DNA of 64,000 nucleotides from Cyclina sinensis. Lineage: Eukaryota > Mollusca > Bivalvia > Venerida > Veneridae. Below are positions 22,918 through 33,231 of the stretch, piece by piece. Below the pieces are notes generated by a model. It saw only the letters and a list, made by a program, of their open reading frames with translations. It was not told the origin of the DNA and made no database searches. The stretch is taken from NCBI GenBank assembly GCA_012932295.1, contig JAAONU010000002.1, positions 17,335,388-17,399,387 of the forward strand, given 5' to 3'. Positions within the stretch are counted from its first letter, which is position 1, and each line of letters begins with the position of its first letter. A program made the translations under genes and the position numbers.

Positions 22918-23220
22918 CAATATCTAAGATATTTGGTTTATTGGCACGTTCGATGAACCTCTACCATTCACTAGTGTCAAGGTCATCAAGGCTTAAAATA
23001 CATGTTTTTACAGTTCATTATGGAGCCTTCCTTTATTGACTGATAACTAAGATACTTGGTATGTAGGTATCTTGCACTGATCACTACTATTGAGGAGGAT
23101 TTGAGGTCACTAGGGTAATGAATACTGATTTCAAAATAAATAACACAATTATAATTATGAAACTTGAACAATGGGACTTGCGTTAGCGATTAAGGGCAAT
23201 CGTGGCCCTCTTGTTTAATG
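22918..23220 (+). repeat. Right remnant of the dispersed repeat split by element B
   Basis: It continues the repeat interrupted at 20230. AGATATTTGGTTTATTGG, GACTGATAACTAAGATACTT, TTGAGGTCACTAGGG and the terminus GGGCAATCGTGGCCCTCTTG plus TTTAA all match, in order, 9866-10145 of the large element upstream. The terminal hairpin is imperfect here. Confidence 0.8.
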
Positions 23221-23485
23221 TTTAAGATAAAGTTTGACCCATGGAGATCAGATCAAAGAGATAGAGGAAAGATCGGTCCTGCAAACATGAGGTTGATTAG
23301 GAAGAAGAAGTTTATTTTTGTGACTTGTACATAAAGTAAATTATCACATAACATTTTTTTGTAAAATTATATGAATTATTACCTGGTTAAAATATACATC
23401 AAAAATTATTACCTGGATAGAATTTCTTTTTTCTCACTAGCTGGTCTAATCTAAGACAGCATTTTGCACATGTTGATACTAAGGT
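23221..23485. other. Unannotated stretch
   Basis: AT-rich, no feature seen. It abuts the transposase pseudogene downstream. Confidence 0.4.
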
Positions 23486-24345
23486 TGACACAAGTCCAAC
23501 TCTGTTTCCTTGGTCACCGGAAACATCCGCGACCGTTCCCGGAGTGGTAGGCCACCTGTCACGAATGCTGCACGATGATATACCGATCATCTGCATCTTC
23601 ATAACAGGCGTCTGACTGCAGCAGCAACTAGGAGACAGCACGGTATTCAGCCACAGACTGTCCGTAATCGGTTGAAACAGAATGTTAACCGATTCGGGCG
23701 TACCGACCGTACTTCTGTCAAACTCTCGCCCAACGCCATCGGGCGGCAAGGCGCGACTGGTGCCACCGTCATCTGCGCTTCCGGCGTTCTGATTAGAGAT
23801 TGTTTTTGTTTTTAGACAAATTTTGATTTAACCTAAGCCATGACAACGGACGTAAGAGAGCGTTATGCCGATGCGTGCGTCATTGAGAGGGACTATTAGG
23901 AGGCAGTTCATTCTTAGTCTGTGGTGGGATTATGAGTGGTTACATGACTCGCTTAATATTGATTAACGGAAACATCAATGCCTAGACTTACTTTAGTTAT
24001 GTTCTTGCAGCAGAGGTTCTTCCTTTCATTCAGCGCCGTGGTCCGAATGTCACCCTCATGCACGATAACACCCGTCCCCATGAGGCTGCAGAAACTCGAT
24101 AGTTTTTGGCGGCTAATAACGTCAATGTCTTAGACTGGCCTGCCAATAGTCCCGGCTTGAACCTTATAGAGCACGTGAGGGACGAGTTAGGGCATCGTGT
24201 TCGAACAAACCATGCAATAAACACAGTAAATGACCTTGCAGAAGCCTTACAAGCTGAATGAGACAATTTGCCTGCGCCGTATATACAGCGTAACCTCAAC
24301 AGTATACGTCAGCGAATCACGACGTGCATTTGGACAAAATGGTGA
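23486..24345 (+). pseudogene. Tc1-like transposase pseudogene
   Basis: In plus-strand frames the sequence gives TGNIRDRSRSGRPPVTNAA-like helix-turn-helix text near 23508, then VRNRLKQNVNRFGR near 23662. Near 24056 it gives MHDNTRPHEAAETR, then LDWPANSPGLNLIEHVRDE and RNLNSIRQRI, ending TKW and a stop near 24345. These are the second D (HDN) and the E (NLIEH) of the DD34E transposase of the Tc1/mariner superfamily, which cuts and pastes DNA at TA sites. Several frameshifts and stops interrupt it and the middle (23800-24000) is barely readable, so it is dead. I could not define its TIRs. Confidence 0.75.
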
Positions 24346-25659
24346 ACACATGAGATATTGACTACTTGCCCTTAACTTACAATACCTTCTTGGGGCCTAT
24401 AGAGTTGCTCTTGTTGTTCCTTAAATCCCATTCAAGAGGAATTTATAATTTTCCTGCTGGTTAACCAAGTCTTATCGAAGCAAGTATCACTTTTGAAATC
24501 GACCCTATATCATATCGTTCAAATTGTTTCAATCAAAGAAATTTCGCAGCAAATTTAAATATTCACGTAGTCAGGAAGGAATGGTTCTTCACGCCAGACA
24601 GAACAAATAGAATATATGCTCATTCCAAGTCTATAAATAGAAATGATAGTTAGTTTCTTTTTTTGGCTGAGTATATAAGCAATACTAAAGTTTAACAGGA
24701 GCATGAAATATGAGAGGTCGATTGTCCAAAAAAAAAGAATATTTCGATTCTAAAAATACCTCATGACGTGGTTTAAATGTATTACAAACAGTTGAGCTGT
24801 ATTCCAGTTGCAGTGTTTATTTTTTTATAAGTCTGTTTCAATTACTGTAGAATTCTAACGGAATAAAATCGAAAATTCTGACATCTCATAGCATGTTCAA
24901 TTATTTTAGGAACAATATCCAAATCAGTTTCAGTAAATACTTATCTATAATAAATACACAACTTACTTCTAACTTGAGCGTATTTGATACAGATTTTACA
25001 GTATTGTCGGAAACAGAAGTGCAATCAAAACACAAACTTCAGAACTAAAATAATTTAATTAGAGCATTTCTATTACTGAGAGAAAGAAACAATGAGGTTA
25101 AAAAGTGGATCTGAAAAAAAAGGCTTGACAAAAATAATGAAAAATTATGGGAAGGACTAGTGCAGTAAGAAATAAACAACACACATATACTAAAGATATT
25201 CAAATCTGGTATAATTATAATATTTCTGATTAATAACTGAAAAAGAATTTACCATATGACTGTAGCGTATTCAAACAATGCTTGTTGGTTATTTAATAAA
25301 AGAACACTGTCATTTTCGAAGTATTTATAAAATCTTGTCATATCTTAACTATTTCAATTATTGGAAAAGGTTAACCGCACCCTGGTTTACCATTATAGTG
25401 TCTGTATTACATGTAATAATTTTATGTTGAATGGGGGACATTAGTGGATTATCTACCCTGATTACTCTCTGATATTATATTGGTTCTTCTATTTGGATTC
25501 CTTTGCTTTCATCGCTATTTTCTTTTTTGGTATGGTGATAATTAAGCCTCAATATTTGCAACAATGGTAGTCTGATTACACATTTAGTCAAGACTAACAC
25601 GAAGAGAAACAAGGATAAGGGTGAGGGACGTTCTACGCAAGCTTCAATATTGTCTGTCC
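24346..25659. other. Unannotated AT-rich stretch
   Basis: No gene, RNA or repeat is supported. Confidence 0.4.
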
Positions 25660-25897
25660 TTTTTGGTTATATCCCGGCGGTCATAGACAATCTAACTTGT
25701 GTTCGTGGATATCCAAGCTGGTTATTTAGCAATCTCTCCGCAAGCGACTGTTTCCTCGGTCGAATTAGAGGTAAAGGGCAAGACTCTTAGACACATTATC
25801 TGAGATCAATAACCAAGCAAGCCGCCCTTAGTTGGGTCTGAATTACTCGACTGACAAACCGATGCTCTACAAACTGAGCAAGCCTGGTCGGCCAAGA
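25660..25897 (-). mobile_element. tRNA-derived SINE relic
   Basis: The minus strand reads GACCAGGCTTGCTCAGTTTG then TAGAGCATCGG, a tRNA D-arm with a good polymerase III box A, at 25865-25896. The expected box B is mutated (ATTCAGACCC). The body towards 25660 shows no recognisable gene, so its extent is approximate. Confidence 0.45.
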
Positions 25898-26429
25898 TGA
25901 ATTAATCCATATATGTACTCCACCTAGATTCCGCTTCAATTCATATGTGTAACTAATAGAGGGTATGGATTTCATTTTTCACTGGTATTTGTATAAATGT
26001 TACTGTTTTAAAAGATACATTTCATCTCAGTCTTAGAAATGTATACTTATACTAGAGAAAAAAGCAAATAAAATATTTATCTTCTGACAGACTTTGTGAC
26101 AGGAAATCTACATCTGTTTGATGTTTGTCATTCCATTAAGGTTTCTCTGAGTATTTCCAAATGTGCAGGTAAATGAAAAACTTGAAAGTGTTTGGTGATG
26201 TATACTCGGCTGAACTGCATTTAGACATACATTGGATTTGTAAAACTATCAATATACAGATTTCAATCATGATCAAAGTACCTGTAATAGCTACCGAAAG
26301 TACTACATATTATTTGAATGTCCATTGGAATACATTTGTGAGTTGACCCTTCCCACGTGATATTAATACTATGAATATTTAAGACTGTAATATATTTTTA
26401 AATCATCGACGGATACTGAAAATCTCTTT
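25898..26429. other. Unannotated stretch
   Basis: No gene or structured repeat seen. Confidence 0.4.
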
Positions 26430-27335
26430 CATGAGTTTGAAACGGAGTCTCATTGGATCAAAAAATAGGCCACAAACTCAGAAAAGTAGAAAAGCAACGA
26501 ACGCTCATAATTTTATAATTATTTATAATTAGTCATAATTTTTACCCAATCTTATGGAATTTCCTCACGATGTTTGTCTTAATAATCTTCCATAAACGTT
26601 CAAAACTTGGTCGTTTTTTAAACTAGGTCACTTGTTAAAATCAAAGGAAAACCTTGTCAACTCTCTAGAGACCACATCGTTTACCCAATTTTCGGAAACA
26701 TTTTGTCAGGCTGTTTGTTTTTATGACCTGTAGAACGAGTTTTGATTTGAGTAGCATTTGGTCAAAAATTAGACCCCAAGCTCAGATCATTGAAAAACCT
26801 TAAATACTCAAGCTAAAGGTACCCCAACATTCATGCAACTTGGTGAGATTTTTTTCTTTTTTGATCTCTAGGACTAGTCTTGAAATAGATCAATATGTTG
26901 ATCACATGCTAAGACCAGATCAAAGCCTAGCAAACACTCTAGAGATAACATATTTGACCCAATCTGTTCAAATGGATAAATGATATGCAGGGTCGTGTAG
27001 TCAAAATCACTGGAAAATCTTATGATCACTTTATCGGTCACATTTTTGCCCAAACTTCATAAACATTTGCGAGAATATATGTCTTGAAAATTTCTTTTAT
27101 GCATTTCTAATATGGGTCATGCAAGGACAAACTTTAAGGTCACCACTTCAGATAAGTGAAAAACCATTTAAATATCTTAAATAATCTCAATTATTTTACC
27201 TAATTTTCGCTAGACTTGGTGGAATATTTTTTTCTGTATTATCTCTCGGGAAAGACTGAAATCGGATCAAGCAGGCCGAAAGCAAGGTAGAGTCAATGAA
27301 AACCTAAGTAGTCTGACTAAAATATCTTAAAGAGG
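26430..27335 (+). repeat. Old relative of the AAAAACTAGGTCA repeat
   Basis: Degenerate units recall the array at 7050-10145: AAAACCTTGTCAACTCTCTA near 26650, AACTAGGTCACTTG near 26620, AACACTCTAGAGATAACATA near 26932, and GGGTCATGC near 27114. It is more diverged than the upstream array, so probably an older copy. Confidence 0.55.
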
Positions 27336-28439
27336 CTGTACTCCAGATTTGACATAAAAAATCTTTTTTCATAAATTATATATATAGATGCCGTGAGATT
27401 ATAACAACATAATATTTTACTTCAAAATTGATTATAAAAGTCAAAATAGAATAAAAAAAATATTTTCGCTCCAGCCTGATTTGAACTCTGGACCCTCATG
27501 TTAACAAAATATTTCCAACGCTTTTACTGTCACCACCATCGCCGCATGTGATATTACAGATATTTACTTTAAATCTTATACAATATAGTTATACCGTTGC
27601 GTTACGGTATAGCACTTTGAAAGGGAAAAAAATCAATTTATAATGTAATTATTTGAGTTATTTTTTGTCAGTAAGTTATTTTTAAGCATTAGTCATAAAT
27701 ATTACAAGAAATTTATAATACAAGAAAACTTTCTTTTTTTGTCATCTGGAGCACAGCCCCTTTAACTGTGTTCAACTGATGATTATCTGACCATTTTGTT
27801 TTCAATACGGACAGTCGTTCCAAAGTGAGCGATATCGGGCCACTAAGGCCATCTTGATTTTAAATTTCGGTAGTTTTGTCTTCCATCGTTAAAATATAGT
27901 TTATAGACTTGTAACTTTTGATGAACAATTATTCCACATTGGGATAAAGGCAATTATAACACATTTTTTGAGGAGAGGAGCTAACAAGCCCAGTGGCGAA
28001 GGTGTGCGCCTTTGATTGAAGAGGTCGTTGCTTCTTTAAAATATAATATCGCATTAATCTTCTCCGCATAGCCTTAGCCTTTAACAATGTTATTTCTCTC
28101 AGTAATACAAATACGATTTGCTCAATTTGTGATACCGGCCGCTTTAAAGAAGAGTAAGAATGTCGTATTGAATTGTATGTCCCTTCGTCAGAAAACGTAG
28201 TGTTTATTATCAATAACTAAAGTCCTACCTATTTTATTCTACACAGAGAATACGACTTCATGTAATTTTGGGCTTATTTTGTAAAAGGACATGGTCTCAA
28301 GATAATTCGACAGCAGCTTCTGACAAACAACTTTAACTTTTCAACAGGAGCTGTCCGTAAGACAGCACGTTCGACTATTTGTAGCTTATTAGTTTAAAGC
28401 TGCTTCTGAAATGTATAGATAACAGTGTGATAAAAAAAA
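27336..28439. other. Unannotated stretch
   Basis: No convincing gene. AT-rich with scattered short ORFs. Confidence 0.4.
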
Positions 28440-28940
28440 ACAATGTATAAGCACTGTGACCAAAACCTTTGACCACAAAAGCAATAGAAATCATCCTTGA
28501 TATCGGACAAGTCCAGCTGTGAGTTTTCATAAAGAAAGATGATCAAGAAAGCAAGTTATGATCTGGAAACTAATTTCCTATGTCTATCCACAGTGACCCT
28601 GACATTTGACAATTTGACGCCAAAATCAAAAGGAACCATCCTTAATAAGGTTTATGTCTATGAGTACGTTTTTATGCAGGTAGGAGATAAAGAAAGCAAG
28701 TAATGATCCCCACACAGTTTCCTTATTTCCAGACATTGTGACCTTGACCTTTGAGAGTTTGACCCTAAAATCAGTAGGAATCATTCTTTATTGGGTTGAA
28801 ACACGTGTAAATTTCCGTGCAGGAAGATGGTAATGACATCAATATATGGTCCGGAAACAATTGTGTCTATGAACAGACGTACGGACAGACAGTCGAACAA
28901 GCTGATTCTACTATACCCACAATGTTGCAGACGGTATAAT
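28440..28940 (-). repeat. AGGTCA-family repeat fragment
   Basis: GTGACCTTGACCTTTGAGAG (28739) and two related blocks (28457, 28591), each followed by AAAATCARNAGGAAYCATYC, repeat about every 140-150 bases. They end in ACAGACGTACGGACAGACAG (28873), a typical end of these arrays. Confidence 0.6.
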
Positions 28941-29035
28941 AATCATGGCTGATTTCTAAGATATATGCACAAAAAAGTTGCATACAAAATTTAATTAGAA
29001 TTTCAAAGTCAAACAAGCCCTACGTTCCAGTGAAC

Positions 29036-29245
29036 GCCATGCCCCCAGGGGTGCGTTGTCCTTGGCCCGTGACCTCTAAGTGAGTCCTGCGTGTAGAGTT
29101 CATCAAGGTGCATGCACCTTTGAAGTTTGGAGGCTGTAGGTGGAAGGACTTCCCTGTTATGGTCATGTTAAAGTTTTGTGACAACAAACAGACAGATAAA
29201 GAAACAGACCGACAGACTAAAAACAATATGCTCCCTCTGGTGATA
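29036..29245 (+). repeat. Dispersed repeat R1, uninterrupted copy
   Basis: From CCCGTGACCTCTAAGTGAGT (29066) to AAAAACAATATGCTCCCTCT (29219-29238) it aligns with 60264-60434 and then 63610-63630. It contains one TGCTC (29229-29233) exactly where the other copy is split by the 57-bp foldback element, so it serves as the empty site. The end TATGCTCCCTC...GGTGATA resembles a decayed terminal hairpin. Confidence 0.85.
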
Positions 29246-29959
29246 AAGAAAAGGGTTGTAATTTGCATTAAATATGATGAAGAGTTGTTTAGCTTGTTTG
29301 TAATACCCCATCATCGGACATATTTCGCACAACTACATTATGTACCGTGGGATAATTGACTGCAGATTATTTTGTTTTCATGAATATTTATTAACAAAGG
29401 GAAGTAACTCCTCGTCGAATGAGATTGCGCAATACAAATAGATAATCTTCAGTGTAAAGAGTATGAATAATGACAAGTTAATTAAAATAGACGTATTTCC
29501 CAAGATTTAAACATGGGCGCGAAAAGCAAATTGTAACGATTGGCTGAGATTGCGAAAGGGAAATCTTTCGGAAACCAATGAAAGTGGGTAATGAATTATT
29601 CATGAATACGAAATTTTACCAACCAATTGTCCAACTGTAGATGGCAATGCCCCTGAAGACCTTAGTGGAGTATTTAAACAATAGTCTAGATGCTTATATA
29701 AATACACCAAACAAAATAAATCAAGGGTCAAGGACTTATGACAGCAGTTCCTAAAGACATACCTTTTTTACTTGCTGAAGTTTATATCCAACAAAAATTC
29801 ATTATATCTGTGACCAATGTAAACTAAAAGTAATGTGTTTCACAAACACAGTAGCACGATTAATCCTGAAAGACAACCCCTATCAGTTTTAAAGTGTTTG
29901 AGACTTGTTGTGTCGGGTAAACACAATGGCTTATAAGAGTTATGCAAACCAGTTAAATT
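29246..29959. other. Unannotated stretch
   Basis: No gene seen. It separates repeat R1 from the second transposase pseudogene. Confidence 0.4.
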
Positions 29960-30590
29960 TTAGAAACAGGTATGTCCTTCTCGTGCTCGGATAATCTCTT
30001 TGACACGGGTCTGGAAGCTGCGTGTGAGCTTTGTGATATCCCTTTGTGGTATGAGACTTCATTCCACAGTAAGGGCAGCAGCAAGCTCATTTTTGGTTGA
30101 CGGGTGATGTTGTCGTGCGGAAACGCGGCGCTGCAGCATGTCCCAGGCATGTTTTATTGGCTTCTTATCTGGAGACCTAGCTGGCCATTCCATACGTTCA
30201 ACACCTTGGTCGTCAAGGTACTAATTGACGATTCTCGCACAGTGAGCTGCAGCATTGTCGTCCATTTACACGAATTCCTGGCCGATTGCACCAGCATATG
30301 GAATGACGTGAGGTCGAAGAATCTCGTCAATATAACGTCTAGCAGTAATTTTGCCGTTAACAAACACGTGAAGGTCTGTACACCCGTCGTAAGAAATCCC
30401 CGCCAAAACAATAGAGCCACTACCAAACTTGTCATGTTCGAATATGCAACACTCGCTGAAGTGCTCATTTCGCTGACGCCATACACGCCGACGTCCATCA
30501 TGGATGTCCAGGCAAAATTTGGACTCGTTGGTGAACAGCATATTATGAAAGTGTTACTGGTGTGTCTAAAGCAAAACACAATTTAACTTT
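29960..30590 (-). pseudogene. Tc1-like transposase pseudogene, 3' two-thirds
   Basis: The minus strand reads LFTNESKFCLDIHDGRRRVW (from ~30538), then GISYDGCTDLHVFVNG, RRYIDEILRPHVIPYAGAIG, a stop, MDDNAAAHCA (~30275), EWPARSPDKKPIKHAWDMLQ (~30190) and ends RVKEIIRAREGHTCF with a stop at 29960. It corresponds to the catalytic half of a Tc1-family DD34E transposase. The first catalytic Asp is Asn (FTNES for the usual FTDES), the final Glu is Lys (KPIKH), a TGA replaces a Trp, and there is a frameshift near 30541. The N-terminal DNA-binding part is missing. Confidence 0.8.
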
Positions 30591-30639
30591 TACATGAACA
30601 TTTTTGCATTTAAAAATCTATGAACCTAAGTCTTAACCC

Positions 30640-31290
30640 TTAAGTTATTTTGTTGAGTGTATATGCATCATAGTTAGTTTTATGCATAACTTCATTTTTG
30701 CAAGCAAAGCCTTTAAAAAGTCTAAGTTTAAAAGGAACAACCATAAACAATAAGTTCTGCCAAGAGTTATCTTACTTGGAGTTTGATGACATTAACATCT
30801 TTGTTTAAATTCAAGTCAATCTCATCAATGATTGCTGAGAAATAAGCATGATAGTATGTTGCATGCAAAACTTTAACCAAGATTTCTAAGTAAGAAATGG
30901 GACATGATTTGGCTTAAATGGACAAGAGTTACCTTACTTGCTTGTTTAACGCCTCTGAATACATTAGTGAAGCATTTAGTAAGTAAGCATTGCTGGATAG
31001 GAAGGTATATGCATGAAAGTAACTTGCAACCAGAACTTAAAACAAGATTTCCGAGTCCAAAAAGGGCTATAATTTGCCTAAAATTTGGTTAAGAGTTATC
31101 TAACTTGTTTGTTTGATGCCCTTGAAGACATTAGTATTAAACTTGTAGGATACCTGGACGTACTAAGTATAGTCGAGCTAAAAACACAGAATCCTCAAAC
31201 TTCACAGAACGGTTTGACATGGAAAGTTAAGACAGACGTATTAAATTTTTGTAATTACAATGTTAAGTGTCAAAATGCTTAACAGGTCAC
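30640..31290 (+). repeat. Degenerate ~165-bp tandem repeat
   Basis: AAGAGTTATCTTACTTG-like blocks followed by GATGNCNTTNAANACATTAG occur near 30759, 30920 and 31088, spaced 161 and 168. Intervening sequence is also partly alike (AAAGGAACAACC, AAATGGGACATGATTTGGC, AAAAGGGCTATAATTTGCC). About four diverged units. Confidence 0.5.
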
Positions 31291-32600
31291 AATATTTCTC
31301 TGCTTTTTGTGGGGGGATATTTGTTTGTTTTTCTGCGAATTTTCTTAATCAGTAACTGAAGAAAAAATGTACCCTCAAGCTTTATATGTTGGGTAAGCAT
31401 TAGATAAGCCATACTGATTTTCGGTTTCCCTAAATAAAGGTCAAGGTCACATTCTTTCTCTTTTAGGCTGTTTTTTGCTCAAAAACAAACCCAGGACCAC
31501 CAAATTTAAAGTGATGGTTGGGTTGTTGTATAACAATTTCTGCTGATTTCATATAGCGCTCAGAATTGGCACACTAAAACGTTCGCTGTTAATTTTTAAC
31601 CCTGACCGTAATGGTTACAGGGGTTACACAACTGCTTTAATACAGGGGCAATAAACTTGGTATGCTGAAAAGATCAGCATTCACTTTTTACCACTGTCCA
31701 CATTGAATGCCAAAAGCAAATGGGCAGTGTTCAAATTTCTGGTAGATTCCTGTTACGTAGTTACAGTTATAAAATGTCCTTCACTTCCAAAACGGTTTCC
31801 GTTCAATAACTGAAGAATAAGGTTGTTTTAAATGTTGAACAGTGTATTTCCGATTATTTTTTGCATCTCTTAGTCCGAGACGTAACAAAGACCTTTCTTG
31901 AAACCAGTGTTTAAACCATTACTAAAGAAACGCTTACACAAGGACATTTCATCTTTAGCGACAGGTTTCAAATGATAAGGTTAAACTCTTTTTGATAATG
32001 GTACCAGAAGTCAAAATCAGTGTGACCCGTCACTCAAGACGGAAACTTAAACCATGATGATTTGGCATAACTTAGTAGATATTGACTTTGACCTCACTAC
32101 ATCATGGACTTCGAAATAATTCTCATAACGGTAACTAAAAACTAAACAGAGAAACCTCAAACTATACGGGGTGGCATATCATGATAAGTAGATAACCCCT
32201 GTTGACTGCTCTCTTTCAAACGTGAAAATCCAACAAAAGAAGGTTTCAAATCAGTATCTCGAGAAAAAATTAACCAAGGGTCATTTACTTTGACAGAATG
32301 GTTTGTAATTGTCAGTAAATTATCCGTTTTGGTCTTGTGGCAGCTGTATGAAAGATCAAGTCAAGGTCAAGGTGACTTTTACAGATGAAATTGTTAAAAA
32401 ATTTTCTTATTAATAATGCAAGCTTTATAAACATAGAATCCTGATATTCTACAGAAAGGTTTATCGGGATGAGTAAAAGACCTGTATCTCTTGTGGGGAA
32501 TTTAGTGATTCACAAGGTGGGGACATGTGTCACCTTGACAGCTTTTTGTTGACATGTTTTGACTTGATGGAAAAGGTAACACTCCAGAATCGGTTACTTA
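31291..32600 (+). repeat. Old AGGTCA-family repeat region
   Basis: Scattered motifs (AAATAAAGGTCAAGGTCACA near 31433, GATCAAGTCAAGGTCAAGGTG near 32355, AGTAACTGAAGAA and AATAACTGAAGAATAAGG blocks) show a heavily decayed member of the same class as 2530-6906. I cannot fix a unit length. Confidence 0.4.
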
Positions 32601-33175
32601 GGTACAAGCACAGAACTACTCATATAACGGTTTATATTTCAACTAATGATTTTATACAAAACTGTAACTAATTGAGCAAAACAATGACACAGAGGAATGA
32701 ATACCTGAAAATGAGTTAAAGAATTATTTAAACATGATGTGTGAACATCAAGTCTATCGTAACCAGACCCTACTAATCCCTTTTAACTAAATGATTTTCA
32801 CTGAATCAGTTTTTTCTCTTTTTTTGTATCTTCAGTCCATGTACACATGTGGCAGTCTAGAGGTATTTTAAGTAACTTTGTAATTAATTAAGTAGTAAAG
32901 ACGCTTACTTTTGCTTTTGAAACATGTTCCTTCCATTAAAAACATCATTTATTTCTTGAAACAGATGGAAGAGACAGTTACCCCTTTATAAAACATACTG
33001 AAAAGTCCAAATCAAAGTCTTAAAATGTCCATTCAACAAATATTTTATACCAAGATACCTTGTAATCAAAAATAAAAAAACAACAACATTTTGACTGAAT
33101 ATTGTTGGCTGAAAGTCGGCATATACAGTTTTACACAACAGTGAGCTGCCACTGGAACTCAATATCCAATACAAA

Positions 33176-33231
33176 TTAAATTTTGGCAAACTGTGTCCCA
33201 AATGCAATCGCCAAGGCCAGAACTGTAAGCT
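33176..33231 (-). CDS. ZP gene exon 8 (hydrophobic tail and stop)
   Basis: It completes a Glu codon then encodes LTVLALAIAFGTQFAKI and TAA. The tail is hydrophobic and nearly ends the protein, as in external hydrophobic tails or GPI signals. Acceptor GTTTCAG. Confidence 0.8.

Noticed and set aside
23399..23749. 116-codon minus-strand ORF
   Set aside because: It is the antisense shadow of the Tc1-like transposase pseudogene on the plus strand.
30104..30586. 160-codon plus-strand ORF
   Set aside because: Antisense of the second Tc1-like transposase pseudogene; the minus strand carries the recognisable motifs.
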